NCBI GenBank assembly: GCA_965224095.1
Contig: OZ245039.1
Coordinates: 3,534,001-3,598,000, forward strand
From: JBPEWY01 sp965224095
Lineage (GTDB): Bacteria; Bacteroidota; Bacteroidia; Flavobacteriales; Flavobacteriaceae
Direction: 5' to 3'
Length of the DNA: 64,000 bases
In this document: in pieces, positions 16,111 to 23,486 of the stretch
Position numbering within the stretch: position 1 is the stretch's first letter
How the letters are laid out: each line of letters opens with the position of its first letter
The notes under the pieces: generated by a model
Told to the model about the DNA's origin: nothing
Seen by the model: the letters and a program-made list of their open reading frames with translations, nothing else
Databases searched by the model: none
Made by a program: the position numbers and the translations under genes

Positions 16111-16824
16111 TTAACCTTTTTTTGCCACTTCGTAGTTGATGTATTTTTTCTTCATCCACAAATAGGCAAAACAATCGGCCAGCGGACCTAGTAGCCTATT
16201 CCAGAGTCCAAACTTGGCCTGACCCGCAATCCTGGGAAAATGCCTTACGGGAACCTGTTTTATTCTACCGTTTTGTAACAAAATCATGGCAGGAAGAAAT
16301 CGATGTAAACCTCTAAACATAGGAATTTTCTTTGCGTACGCCGTCCTTATAATTTTTAGCGGACATCCGGTATCATCCATACCGTCATGGGTAAAAGAAC
16401 GCCGAATACCGTTTGCAATGGCTGAGGACATATTTTTAACGAAAGAATCTTTTCTATCCGATCGTACACCCGTAATCAGTTCAAAATCATTTCTGTACTC
16501 CAAAAGGATATTAAAATCGTCAGGACTTGTTTGCAAATCGGCATCAATATAGCCTACCCACTCGGTTGTAGCATAATCAAATCCTGCCTTAATGGCTGCA
16601 CTTAACCCCCGGTTTTCTTTAAAGGAAATAAAACCAAAATCCTCCCGATTTTCACAAATTTGTTCAATGATATGCTGACTGCGATCTTTAGATCCGTCAT
16701 TTACAAATAACACCCTGGCCTTAAGAGAAGCCACTTTTAGATATTCGCCTAACTCCTTTTCTACACGAAGTAAATTTTCCTCCTCATTATAGACCGGAAC
16801 AATGATAGTAAGTTTATAGCTCAT
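16111..16824 (-). CDS. Glycosyltransferase family 2, polyprenyl-phosphate sugar transferase type
   Basis: A 237-residue GT-A enzyme of the DPM1/ArnC-like group, which transfers a sugar from a nucleotide donor to a polyprenyl phosphate. It shows LTIIVPVYNEEENL (residues 5-18), FVNDGSKDRS (about 40-49), and the metal-binding DADLQTSPDDF (about 94-104), then GCPLKIIRTAYAKKIPMFRG and HFPRIAGQAKFGLWNRLLGP. It lacks the C-terminal membrane helices of ArnC-type enzymes, so it is probably peripheral. It is the first gene of the operon and has a perfect -7 element 19 bp upstream of its ATG. Confidence 0.88.
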   Translation of the reverse strand: MSYKLTIIVPVYNEEENLLRVEKELGEYLKVASLKARVLFVNDGSKDRSQHIIEQICENREDFGFISFKENRGLSAAIKAGFDYATTEWVGYIDADLQTSPDDFNILLEYRNDFELITGVRSDRKDSFVKNMSSAIANGIRRSFTHDGMDDTGCPLKIIRTAYAKKIPMFRGLHRFLPAMILLQNGRIKQVPVRHFPRIAGQAKFGLWNRLLGPLADCFAYLWMKKKYINYEVAKKG

Positions 16825-16843
16825 TATAATTGTTAGTGAAGTA

Positions 16844-16851
16844 CAAAAGTA
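16844..16851 (-). promoter_or_regulatory. -7 element (TACTTTTG) of the GT2/LAB_N/GT39 operon
   Basis: Minus-strand TACTTTTG matches TAnnTTTG exactly and lies 19 bp upstream of the GT2 ATG. No TTG at the ideal -33 distance was seen. The divergent epimerase gene has an approximate element, TTACTTTG at 16903-16910, preceded by TTG 21 bp upstream. Confidence 0.5.
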
Positions 16852-16928
16852 AGTTTTTTTGGATACCTCTTTGGAAAATTGGCAGAATGTTATAATTCTT
16901 TTTTACTTTGTACGCTTATTTGATAGAT

Positions 16929-17870
16929 ATGAAAATACTGGTAACGGGTGCTGCGGGGTTTATAGGTTCTCATTGTTGTGAGAAATTGCACGAATTGGGA
17001 CATGAAGTTATTGGAGTAGATAATTTTAACCCCTATTACAATGTGAATTTAAAACGACTTAACGGGAGTGTTCTTCAAAAAAAAGGGATTGAAATATTGG
17101 AAACAGACTTGCGGGATCCCGATCTTATAAAAAACCTCCCTACAGACATAGACTATATTTTTCATTTTGCGGCGCAACCGGGAATATCTGCTACTTCTTC
17201 TTTCGAAGCATACCTGACAAACAATGTAATTGCAACCAAGAATTTAATAGATTACGCTTTACAAATAAGCCAGTTAAAATTATTTGTCAATATTTCAACT
17301 TCGTCTGTTTACGGTATTGATGCAACCTATTCGGAAGACAGAGTTCCTAAACCTATTTCGTATTACGGAATTACCAAGTTGGCTGCCGAACAATTGGTAC
17401 TGGCAGCATCGAGAGAAGAAAAAGTAAAGGCGTGTTCTCTCCGACTATACTCGGTTTATGGCCCGAGAGAACGTCCGGAAAAATTGTATACAAAGCTTAT
17501 TTCCTGCGGGTTTTCCGATGAGGCATTTACCCTGTACAGGAGAAGTGCACATCATCGAAGAAGCTTTACGTATGTGGGCGATATAGTTGATGGCGTTGTT
17601 AGCGTTATGGGCAGGGAAACGGTGGTGAACGGTGAGATTATTAATTTGGGAACTGAGGCGGAATACACTACTCAGGAAGGAATTAATAGTGTTGAAAAAG
17701 TGATGGATAAAAATATTCAAATCACCTATGTTCCACCTCGTTCGGGAGATCAGCTCCGAACAAAAGCGGTTATTGATAAGGCCCGCGAATTATTAAATTA
17801 TGAACCTGAAACCACGCTGATGGAAGGTGTAAAAAAGCAGGTTAGCTGGTATCGCGAAAATTTTGTATAA
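16929..17870 (+). CDS. NAD-dependent sugar-nucleotide epimerase/dehydratase (SDR family)
   Basis: A 313-residue extended short-chain dehydrogenase. The Rossmann NAD site is MKILVTGAAGFIGSHCCEKL (GxxGxxG, residues 1-20), with FHFAAQPGISATS (about 75-87), catalytic Ser/Thr in STSSVYG and the YxxxK dyad in YYGITKLAAEQL (about 137-148), then LRLYSVYGPRERPEKLY. The PGISATS and YSVYGPRERP patterns resemble UDP-glucuronate 4-epimerases and similar enzymes that act on UDP-sugars for surface polysaccharides. The start at 16929 (MKILVTG) is preferred over an upstream TTG extension. The stop is 3 bp from the convergent meaB stop. Confidence 0.88.
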   Translation: MKILVTGAAGFIGSHCCEKLHELGHEVIGVDNFNPYYNVNLKRLNGSVLQKKGIEILETDLRDPDLIKNLPTDIDYIFHFAAQPGISATSSFEAYLTNNVIATKNLIDYALQISQLKLFVNISTSSVYGIDATYSEDRVPKPISYYGITKLAAEQLVLAASREEKVKACSLRLYSVYGPRERPEKLYTKLISCGFSDEAFTLYRRSAHHRRSFTYVGDIVDGVVSVMGRETVVNGEIINLGTEAEYTTQEGINSVEKVMDKNIQITYVPPRSGDQLRTKAVIDKARELLNYEPETTLMEGVKKQVSWYRENFV

Positions 17871-17873
17871 TGT

Positions 17874-18956
17874 TTATTTAAGGCTGAATAAATAATCGGC
17901 AGCTTCAAACGGAGTTATTCTGTTTTCTTCTACGGCCCGTATATATTCTTTTAAAGCCTTTTTAATTTCCGGACGTTGATAAAAATCCGTTTTTAAACGT
18001 TCATCCAGTGTTTGCAATAACCAGTGCTTCTGTTGTTTTTTTCTGTTATTTTGAAAATGATGGCCGGAAATCATCAATTCCCGAAAGTCTTCAATAAGTT
18101 TCCAGGTGTCTGCCAGCCCTGTGCGTTCGGTGGAAGAAGCGGTTAAAACTCTGGGTGTCCAACCGTTTTCCTTAGGAGGGTATAAATGAAGAGCACGAGT
18201 AAAATCGGTCTTAGCCCGATGCGCCCGTTTTATATTATCTCCGTCTGCTTTATTGATAACAATGGCATCTGCCATTTCCATAATCCCTCGTTTAATTCCC
18301 TGTAATTCGTCACCCGCTCCCGCCAATTTTAGCAACAAAAAGAAATCTACCATACTGTGCACCGCCGTTTCACTCTGTCCAACCCCCACAGTCTCAATAA
18401 TCAGGGTATCAAAGCCACAGGCTTCACATAACACTATGGTTTCACGGGTTTTTCTGGAAACCCCGCCCAATGATTCCCCGGAAGGAGAAGGCCTTATAAA
18501 AGCATTATCATCTTTAACCAACTCTTCCATCCGTGTTTTATCGCCCAAAATACTGCCACCTGAAATACTGCTACTCGGATCGACCGCTAAAACAGCGACT
18601 TTATGGCCTAAAGACGTGAGATATTTTCCGAAACCCTCTATAAAGGTACTTTTACCTACTCCGGGAACCCCGGTTATACCAATCCGAATAGATTGATTGG
18701 CCCGGGGTAAACAGGCCATAATAATTTTACGAGCTTTTTCTCTGTGCCTGGGATTGGTACTTTCTATTAGTGTAATACTTCTGCTAAGCGCTACCTTATC
18801 GCCTGAAAGTATCCCTTCAATTAGCTCCTTGGTTGCAGGCTCTTTTCCCCTTTTTTTCTTGAAATTTGAAATTGCACTCTCATTGGTAGGCAATTGATGC
18901 TTTATTCCGGAGTGTTTCTGTAATGTGGTTTTATTTTTACCTTTAGATTTCGCCAT
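17874..18956 (-). CDS. meaB: Methylmalonyl-CoA mutase-associated GTPase MeaB
   Basis: A 360-residue G3E-family P-loop GTPase (MeaB/ArgK) that gates cofactor loading and protects adenosylcobalamin-dependent methylmalonyl-CoA mutase. Motifs: Walker A GVPGVGKST (residues 96-104), VAVLAVDPSSSISGGSILGDKTRM, the switch-II-like LIIETVGVGQSE, and VINKADGD (NKxD, guanine specificity). The start MAKSKGKNK (18956) is chosen because the further 29 upstream residues are not family-like and would overlap the divergent sigma factor's promoter region. A PduO-type adenosyltransferase gene elsewhere in the window would supply the cofactor. The mutase itself is not in the window. Confidence 0.93.
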   Translation of the reverse strand: MAKSKGKNKTTLQKHSGIKHQLPTNESAISNFKKKRGKEPATKELIEGILSGDKVALSRSITLIESTNPRHREKARKIIMACLPRANQSIRIGITGVPGVGKSTFIEGFGKYLTSLGHKVAVLAVDPSSSISGGSILGDKTRMEELVKDDNAFIRPSPSGESLGGVSRKTRETIVLCEACGFDTLIIETVGVGQSETAVHSMVDFFLLLKLAGAGDELQGIKRGIMEMADAIVINKADGDNIKRAHRAKTDFTRALHLYPPKENGWTPRVLTASSTERTGLADTWKLIEDFRELMISGHHFQNNRKKQQKHWLLQTLDERLKTDFYQRPEIKKALKEYIRAVEENRITPFEAADYLFSLK

Positions 18957-19003
18957 ACGTAACGTTGCATCTAAAATACTATATTTTTTTTCGAAGTTTT
19001 TGC

Positions 19004-19026
19004 AACGCCGTAAAAAATTGATCGTC
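19004..19026 (+). promoter_or_regulatory. Candidate ECF-type promoter of the first sigma factor gene
   Basis: AAC at 19004-19006 (within TGCAACG), a 16-bp gap, and CGTC at 19023-19026. This resembles the AAC...CGTC form of ECF promoters and is one base tighter than the paired promoters at the second sigma gene. It lies 42 bp upstream of the start codon. This is a weak call on its own. Confidence 0.3.
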
Positions 19027-19068
19027 TTTAAAGGGAATAACAACTGTAACCAACTAGAAACAGCCGGT

Positions 19069-19611
19069 ATGTTTCAGGCCGAACTGATTGAAAAATGTAA
19101 AAATAATGATCGTAAAGCTCAAATGAAGCTTTATAACACATACTGCGATGCCATGTTTTGTGTAGCTATGCGATTTGTAAAAAACACGGACGATGCGGAA
19201 GATGTGTTACAGGAAGCTTTTATAAAAGCTTTTCAGAAACTGGATCAGTTTAAAGCTGAGGTTACCTTTGGCGCCTGGATAAAAAGAATAGTTATTAATA
19301 AGTGTATAGATTTCATCAAATCGAAAAAAGAACAGTTAATCAGTCTGGACGAGTCATACATGCATATTGCGGATGATGATGACTGGAGTGTTGAAGAAAC
19401 CATAACCATAGATGAGGTGAAGCAAGCTATAGATTGTTTGCCGGAAAAATTTAAATACGTGGTTATGTTATTTTTAATAGAAGGCTATGACCACAGTGAA
19501 ATAGCCGATATTTTAAATATTTCAGAAACGGCTTCCAGAACCCAATTGTTCAGGGGAAAAAACAAATTAAGAGGACTTTTAAAATCTGCTCATTATGGCA
19601 CAAGACCTTAG
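19069..19611 (+). CDS. ECF-type RNA polymerase sigma factor (sigma-70 family)
   Basis: A 180-residue extracytoplasmic-function sigma factor. Region 2 is visible as YCDAMFCVAMRFVKNTDDAEDVLQEAFIKAFQKLDQF (about residues 25-61) with FGAWIKRIVINKCIDF, and region 4 as LPEKFKYVVMLFLIEGYDHSEIADILNISETASRTQLFRGKNKL (about 126-169), a helix-turn-helix. The start at 19069 is chosen because it gives a typical N-terminus (MFQAELIEKCKNND). The 3' end overlaps the next gene, a membrane protein that may be its anti-sigma factor, by 17 bases. The likely regulon starts with its own operon. Confidence 0.93.
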   Translation: MFQAELIEKCKNNDRKAQMKLYNTYCDAMFCVAMRFVKNTDDAEDVLQEAFIKAFQKLDQFKAEVTFGAWIKRIVINKCIDFIKSKKEQLISLDESYMHIADDDDWSVEETITIDEVKQAIDCLPEKFKYVVMLFLIEGYDHSEIADILNISETASRTQLFRGKNKLRGLLKSAHYGTRP

Positions 19612-20185
19612 AGACCTTTTTAAAGAAGATCGAACCCTAGGCGCCCCCAGGATGAAAGAGGGGCATGAAACCAGATTTTTGAAAAAACTGGAACGCGAGT
19701 TACCCGTTAGAAAAAAACGCAGCACGTTTAGTTTTATAAGAATAGCGGCTTCCATAGCGATTTTGGTAAGTATCGGTTTAACTTCCTATATGTTAATGCT
19801 TCCCGAAAAAGAAAGCACAACAGTTGTGGGGAATGATCAGGAAAACCCAAAAAATGCCAAAAAAATAACACTTGGCGATCTTTCTCCGGATTTAAAGAAG
19901 CTACAGGATTACTATGTGGCGAATATTAATCTGGAACTCCTGGACCTGGAAGTAACCGGAGATAATCAGTTATTGCTCGATGATTTTATGAAACGATTAG
20001 CGGAGTTAGATACCGAATATAATAAGCTTACGGAAGAACTAAACACGATTGGTCCTAATGATCAAACGGTTACAGCACTTATTAATAACCTTCAGTTGCG
20101 GTTACAGTTGTTATATCAATTAAAAGATAAGTTAAATGAATTAAAAGAATCAAAAGATGAACAGTTTAAACATCAGCAAGCCTAA
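19595..20185 (+). CDS. Probable anti-sigma factor-like membrane protein
   Basis: A 196-residue bitopic protein: a charged cytoplasmic N-terminal part (residues 1-45, FLKKLERELPVRKK), one membrane helix (about 48-68, IRIAASIAILVSIGLTSYMLML), and an extracytoplasmic helical part rich in Leu, Glu and Lys that probably forms a coiled coil (about 90-190). Immediate translational overlap with an ECF sigma gene upstream and an exported protein downstream suggests an anti-sigma factor or partner, but it lacks a recognisable zinc-binding anti-sigma domain. The role is inferred from context. Confidence 0.65.
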   Translation: MAQDLRDLFKEDRTLGAPRMKEGHETRFLKKLERELPVRKKRSTFSFIRIAASIAILVSIGLTSYMLMLPEKESTTVVGNDQENPKNAKKITLGDLSPDLKKLQDYYVANINLELLDLEVTGDNQLLLDDFMKRLAELDTEYNKLTEELNTIGPNDQTVTALINNLQLRLQLLYQLKDKLNELKESKDEQFKHQQA

Positions 20186-21599
20186 ATGGTTTGTATTGGC
20201 TTTATTAACCATGAGTATGGCCTATGGCCAAAAACAGACAAAACGATATACCGAGAAATTTTCGGTAGATCCGGATGTAACGATCGATATCAATACGAGT
20301 TATGTGGATATTGAATTTGAAACCTGGGATAAAAATGTAGTTGAAGTGGAAGCCATTGTTGAAATAGAAGATGCTTCGAAGGAAGATGCAGAAAAATATT
20401 TTAAAAACTGGGGTTTTGAAGCGATGGGAAATAGTAGTAAGGTGAGCATTTCTGCAAAATCCAATTATTTTTTTACCAATCATGCAATTGAGATAGATAT
20501 TCCCGAGATGGATTTTGATTTCGATTTTGTACTTCCTGAAATTCCCGACCTGGAACCCTTATTACTGGAAATTCAGGAGATCCCTTCTTTACCTCCTATG
20601 CCTTGGGTAAGTAATTTTCATTTTGATTACGAAGCGTATGAAAAAGACGGAGATAAGTATTTGAAAAAATGGAAAGAAGAATTCCATAAGAATTTTGACG
20701 AGAACTTTAAAAAGGAGTTCGAGGAGTGGAAACAGAATATGGTAGAACACAAGAAAGAGTGGGCCAAGAGAAGGGAAGAATTTAAAGCCGAAAGAGAACA
20801 AATGCGCAAAGAACACCGTAAGGAAGCCGAACAGCGTAGAAAAGAAATGGAAAAACTAAAGGCGGAAGCCCGGGAACAGGCGCGAGCTGCACGGGTGGAA
20901 ATGAAAACACTTATTGAGGAATCGCGGAAGAATGGAGAAGACAGCCCCAGGTTTTTCTATCTAAATTCAGACGGGTCTGATAAAAACCTGAAGGTTAAAA
21001 AAACAATCAAAATAAAAATGCCTAAAGGAGCCAAGCTTAAAATGAATGTACGCCATGGAGAAGTGAAACTGGCCGATAATACCAAAAATATAAAAGCAAC
21101 CTTGTCTTATGCAGGGTTGCTTGCCAATCAGGTAAGTGGTGAGGAAACTGATATAAGGGTATCATATGCTCCGATCTTAGTAGAAAAATGGACAAATGGT
21201 AAGTTGCGGGTTGATTTTGCTGAGAAAGTTTCTCTGGAAAACGTAATGAACCTCAATATGGAGTCCAACTCTTCGGAGGTGGTCATTGAAAACCTGAAGA
21301 ACAAAGGTGTTATTCAAAGCAACCTGGGGTCTTTAACTGTTAACAATGTAGATGACAGTTTCATTTTATTAGATGCCGATTTAAGTAATACGGAAACCTT
21401 TCTTGTATTGCCAGAAAAGCAAGCCTATAATATGCTTTATAATGGTTTGATCTCTAAAGTTGAATATCCCAAGACCTTAATTGTAAGTACATCGAAAATG
21501 GGAACAAATACAATTTTAAAGGGGCATAATATTGCCAAAAACCCTAAAAAAAACCTGATCATTAACGCCAGGTATAGCAATGTTCGTATGGAAAATTAA
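20157..21599 (+). CDS. Exported DUF4097-like protein with a highly charged coiled-coil insertion
   Basis: A 480-residue exported protein (signal peptide about residues 1-25, ending SMAYGQ). Residues 30-100 form a short beta-rich segment (VTIDINTSYVDIEFETWDKN), residues about 155-255 are an almost uninterrupted run of Glu, Lys and Arg predicted as a long coiled coil, and residues 275-480 contain repeating short beta strands (KAKLKMNVRHGEVKLADNTK style, LENVMNLNMESNSSEVVIENL) like the DUF4097 beta-helix adhesins. The start overlaps the preceding membrane protein gene by 29 bases. It is the third gene of the ECF sigma operon and is probably its output or its signal sensor. No enzyme motif is present. 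Confidence 0.72.
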   Translation: MNSLNISKPKWFVLALLTMSMAYGQKQTKRYTEKFSVDPDVTIDINTSYVDIEFETWDKNVVEVEAIVEIEDASKEDAEKYFKNWGFEAMGNSSKVSISAKSNYFFTNHAIEIDIPEMDFDFDFVLPEIPDLEPLLLEIQEIPSLPPMPWVSNFHFDYEAYEKDGDKYLKKWKEEFHKNFDENFKKEFEEWKQNMVEHKKEWAKRREEFKAEREQMRKEHRKEAEQRRKEMEKLKAEAREQARAARVEMKTLIEESRKNGEDSPRFFYLNSDGSDKNLKVKKTIKIKMPKGAKLKMNVRHGEVKLADNTKNIKATLSYAGLLANQVSGEETDIRVSYAPILVEKWTNGKLRVDFAEKVSLENVMNLNMESNSSEVVIENLKNKGVIQSNLGSLTVNNVDDSFILLDADLSNTETFLVLPEKQAYNMLYNGLISKVEYPKTLIVSTSKMGTNTILKGHNIAKNPKKNLIINARYSNVRMEN

Positions 21600-21601
21600 T
21601 A

Positions 21602-22204
21602 CTATTCATGCCCCCAATCGTTTTCATCTTTTTTATTTTTTGGAGAAAGCCCCAGCGTATCACCCTTTGTAGTTACCCCTAAACCCAAAACCGTTCTGTT
21701 GGCGTAGTTAAAATAACTGACTACCTGATTTAATTCCAGAATCTGCCCGTCATCAAAATTTGCCTGTAATAAATTTATATCTTTTTGCGTAAGCTCACCG
21801 GCTTCAAATGTTAACTTCTTTGCGTAGTCGAACAAAAGCTTTTCCTTATAACTCAGCACCTGTTCCAGGGTATCTGTTTCTATAGCATGTTTTATTGATT
21901 CTGCTTTTAAGTCGTTTTTAAGAAACCGTTTCATTCCCTGAAAATGGTGCAGATAGCAATACTCACATTGATTTAGATAACTGGTATAAGTGCCGAGAGC
22001 TTCCAATAACCAATTTGAAAATGTATTCGAGCTATGATGAAGTACGTTTTTATAGAGCGCCATATGCCCTGACAGTGTATGGGGTCTTAAAGAATGAACC
22101 ATAAGAATATTATCTATGTAATTTTTTGGTCCTTTTACTTTGTCATAAATAGTTTTTAGCTTCCCGGTAGCCCTGTGATATGGGATAGTTTTTATCCAAC
22201 TCAT
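21602..22204 (-). CDS. Peroxidase-related enzyme (AhpD/carboxymuconolactone decarboxylase superfamily)
   Basis: A 200-residue helical protein with the AhpD-like redox pair CEYCYLHHFQGM (about residues 78-89, CxxC followed by the proton-relay His) and LSYKEKLLFDYAKKLTFEAGELTQKDINLL. Members of this peroxidase-related group resemble alkylhydroperoxidase D and are thought to reduce peroxides with a thiol partner. It lies 2 bp from the convergent exported-protein gene and 23 bp downstream of the lipoprotein msrA gene. The C-terminal tail is charged and not conserved-looking. Confidence 0.85.
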   Translation of the reverse strand: MSWIKTIPYHRATGKLKTIYDKVKGPKNYIDNILMVHSLRPHTLSGHMALYKNVLHHSSNTFSNWLLEALGTYTSYLNQCEYCYLHHFQGMKRFLKNDLKAESIKHAIETDTLEQVLSYKEKLLFDYAKKLTFEAGELTQKDINLLQANFDDGQILELNQVVSYFNYANRTVLGLGVTTKGDTLGLSPKNKKDENDWGHE

Positions 22205-22227
22205 GATTTAGAATTTACATTGTAAAT

Positions 22228-22884
22228 CTAATGGGAATCTTTTAAAAGATCCGGAAATTTTTTTTGAAAAGCCTTCAGCCTTGGAATCGATACGTTTTGA
22301 ATATAGGGATTGTTAGGGTGATTCCTTTCATAGTCCTGGTGGTACGATTCGGCTTCCCAGAATCTTTTAAACTTAACCACCTCGGTAACAATAGGCTTTC
22401 CGAATACCTTCCGGGCTTCTAATGCTTGAATAAAAGCTTCGATAATTGTTTTTTCCTGCGGATTTTGGTAAAAGGCAATCGACCTGTATTGCGGGCCTCT
22501 ATCCGGCCCTTGTCTGTTAAGCGTTGTGGGGTCATGAGAACCAAAAAAAACTGTTACAAGGGTTTGAAAACTTACCTGCCGGGGGTCGTAGTACACTTCA
22601 ACAGTTTCCGCATGTGAAGTATTTCCTCTTCCCACTTGTTCATATGTAGGGTTATTTTCTGTTCCGCCTGCATATCCCGAAATAACTTCTTTTACTCCCT
22701 TCACGCTCTCAAAAATAGCTTCTACACACCAGAAACAACCACTTGCAAAATAAGCTTTCTTATATTTTGAAAGATCCTGTTTATAAACAGTTTCCTGAGT
22801 GTGTACCCGATGAGGTGTTTTAGAATGACAACTGGTTATTACAAATAGCAACGAAACAATAAAAGTAAATTTAGATAAGTGCAT
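22228..22884 (-). CDS. msrA: Peptide-methionine (S)-S-oxide reductase, lipoprotein form
   Basis: A 218-residue MsrA that reduces Met-S-sulfoxide in damaged proteins. The catalytic motif GCFWC is at residues 49-53 (Cys50 catalytic), followed by VEAIFESVKGVKEVISGYAGG and NPTYEQVGRGNTSHAETVEV, then HDPTTLNRQGPDRGPQYRS. The N-terminus is a lipoprotein signal, VITSC, with the lipidated Cys19, so this copy acts in the envelope rather than the cytoplasm. It is followed 23 bp later by a peroxidase-related gene, which suggests a small envelope oxidative-damage unit. No MsrB is fused or nearby. Confidence 0.95.
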   Translation of the reverse strand: MHLSKFTFIVSLLFVITSCHSKTPHRVHTQETVYKQDLSKYKKAYFASGCFWCVEAIFESVKGVKEVISGYAGGTENNPTYEQVGRGNTSHAETVEVYYDPRQVSFQTLVTVFFGSHDPTTLNRQGPDRGPQYRSIAFYQNPQEKTIIEAFIQALEARKVFGKPIVTEVVKFKRFWEAESYHQDYERNHPNNPYIQNVSIPRLKAFQKKFPDLLKDSH

Positions 22885-22940
22885 GCCTTTTTTTGAACAG
22901 TTGGTCAGCAGGCGGAGGATAAACTTACAGCTGAAAACAA

Positions 22941-22965
22941 AAAACTCCGCTTTGTGCGGAGTTTT
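22941..22965 (-). terminator. Rho-independent terminator after the DUF6249 gene
   Basis: A perfect 10-bp inverted repeat AAAACTCCGC/GCGGAGTTTT with a 5-base loop (22951-22955). On the minus strand it lies 36 bp after the DUF6249 stop and is followed by TTTT. It separates that gene from msrA. Confidence 0.8.
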
Positions 22966-23001
22966 AAACTTTGTTCGTTCTTAGATTGATCGTGTAACTA
23001 T

Positions 23002-23343
23002 TTAGTCCAGTTTTTTAGTGAGCGTAAATCCTGTATACAGGCCTATACCAGCCATAAGGAAAATAGTACCTGGGTACGCGATCTCTTCTTCAACACCAAG
23101 GTTATAATCAAGAATCGAGGCAATGAAAATACCAACTCCAATAGCCATTAAAAGCAGTGATAAATTAAGAATGATAATCTTCCAGATTGGAGTTACCCTA
23201 CGGTCTTTATTATAAAAAATAGAAGCATCTGCTCCTTTTTCAATAAGAGCCATTCGCTCTTTATTCCGTGCTGAAATAAATAAATAAAAAATACCAAAAA
23301 TAACGCCAAATATAATGGCCAATATGATTACTTCTCCTCCCAT
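23002..23343 (-). CDS. DUF6249 domain membrane protein, likely ECF sigma target
   Basis: A 113-residue inner-membrane protein with three predicted helices (about residues 5-23, 53-77, 90-107). After helix 1 it has SARNKERMALIEKGADASIFY, a cytoplasmic motif I associate with the flavobacterial DUF6249 family. The function is unknown. It is transcribed divergently from an ECF sigma gene, and a GTAACC-N16-CGTC promoter copy points toward it, exactly matching the one in front of the sigma gene. It is therefore a probable direct target and perhaps a sensor in that circuit. Confidence 0.8.
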   Translation of the reverse strand: MGGEVIILAIIFGVIFGIFYLFISARNKERMALIEKGADASIFYNKDRRVTPIWKIIILNLSLLLMAIGVGIFIASILDYNLGVEEEIAYPGTIFLMAGIGLYTGFTLTKKLD

Positions 23344-23387
23344 AATTTTTAAGTTTTAAGATGAATGTTTTTTGTTTTCGAGTATAT

Positions 23388-23415
23388 GACGGTAAAATAT
23401 TGGGTCAGGTTACAG
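23388..23415 (-). promoter_or_regulatory. ECF-type promoter of the DUF6249 gene
   Basis: On the minus strand: CTGTAACC (from 23415 to 23408), a 16-bp spacer, then CGTC (23391-23388). The same words and spacing occur in mirror orientation in front of the sigma gene at 23448-23475. The leader to the DUF6249 ATG is about 44 bp. Confidence 0.65.
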
Positions 23416-23447
23416 GAATAAGGAAATAAAATAATTTTTAGGGAAAA

Positions 23448-23475
23448 CTGTAACCAGTTTTGTATTTTAATCGTC
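23448..23475 (+). promoter_or_regulatory. ECF-type promoter of the second sigma factor gene
   Basis: CTGTAACC (23448-23455), a 16-bp spacer, then CGTC followed by TAAC (23472-23479). It ends 11 bp before the chosen ATG at 23487, giving an almost leaderless mRNA. Together with the divergent copy it forms a GGTTACAG...CTGTAACC inverted repeat. Autoregulation by the encoded ECF factor is inferred. Confidence 0.65.
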
Positions 23476-23486
23476 TAACTCGTAAA

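Noticed and set aside
18253..18696. Plus-strand open frame of 147 codons opposite meaB
   Set aside because: It covers the Walker A and B motifs of meaB on the other strand. It has no start signal and no similarity pattern.
19043..19053. AACTGTAACCA word in front of the first sigma gene
   Set aside because: It is identical to the word in the second ECF promoter, but no CGTC follows at 16 bp and the equivalent place falls on the start codon. It was not called as a promoter.
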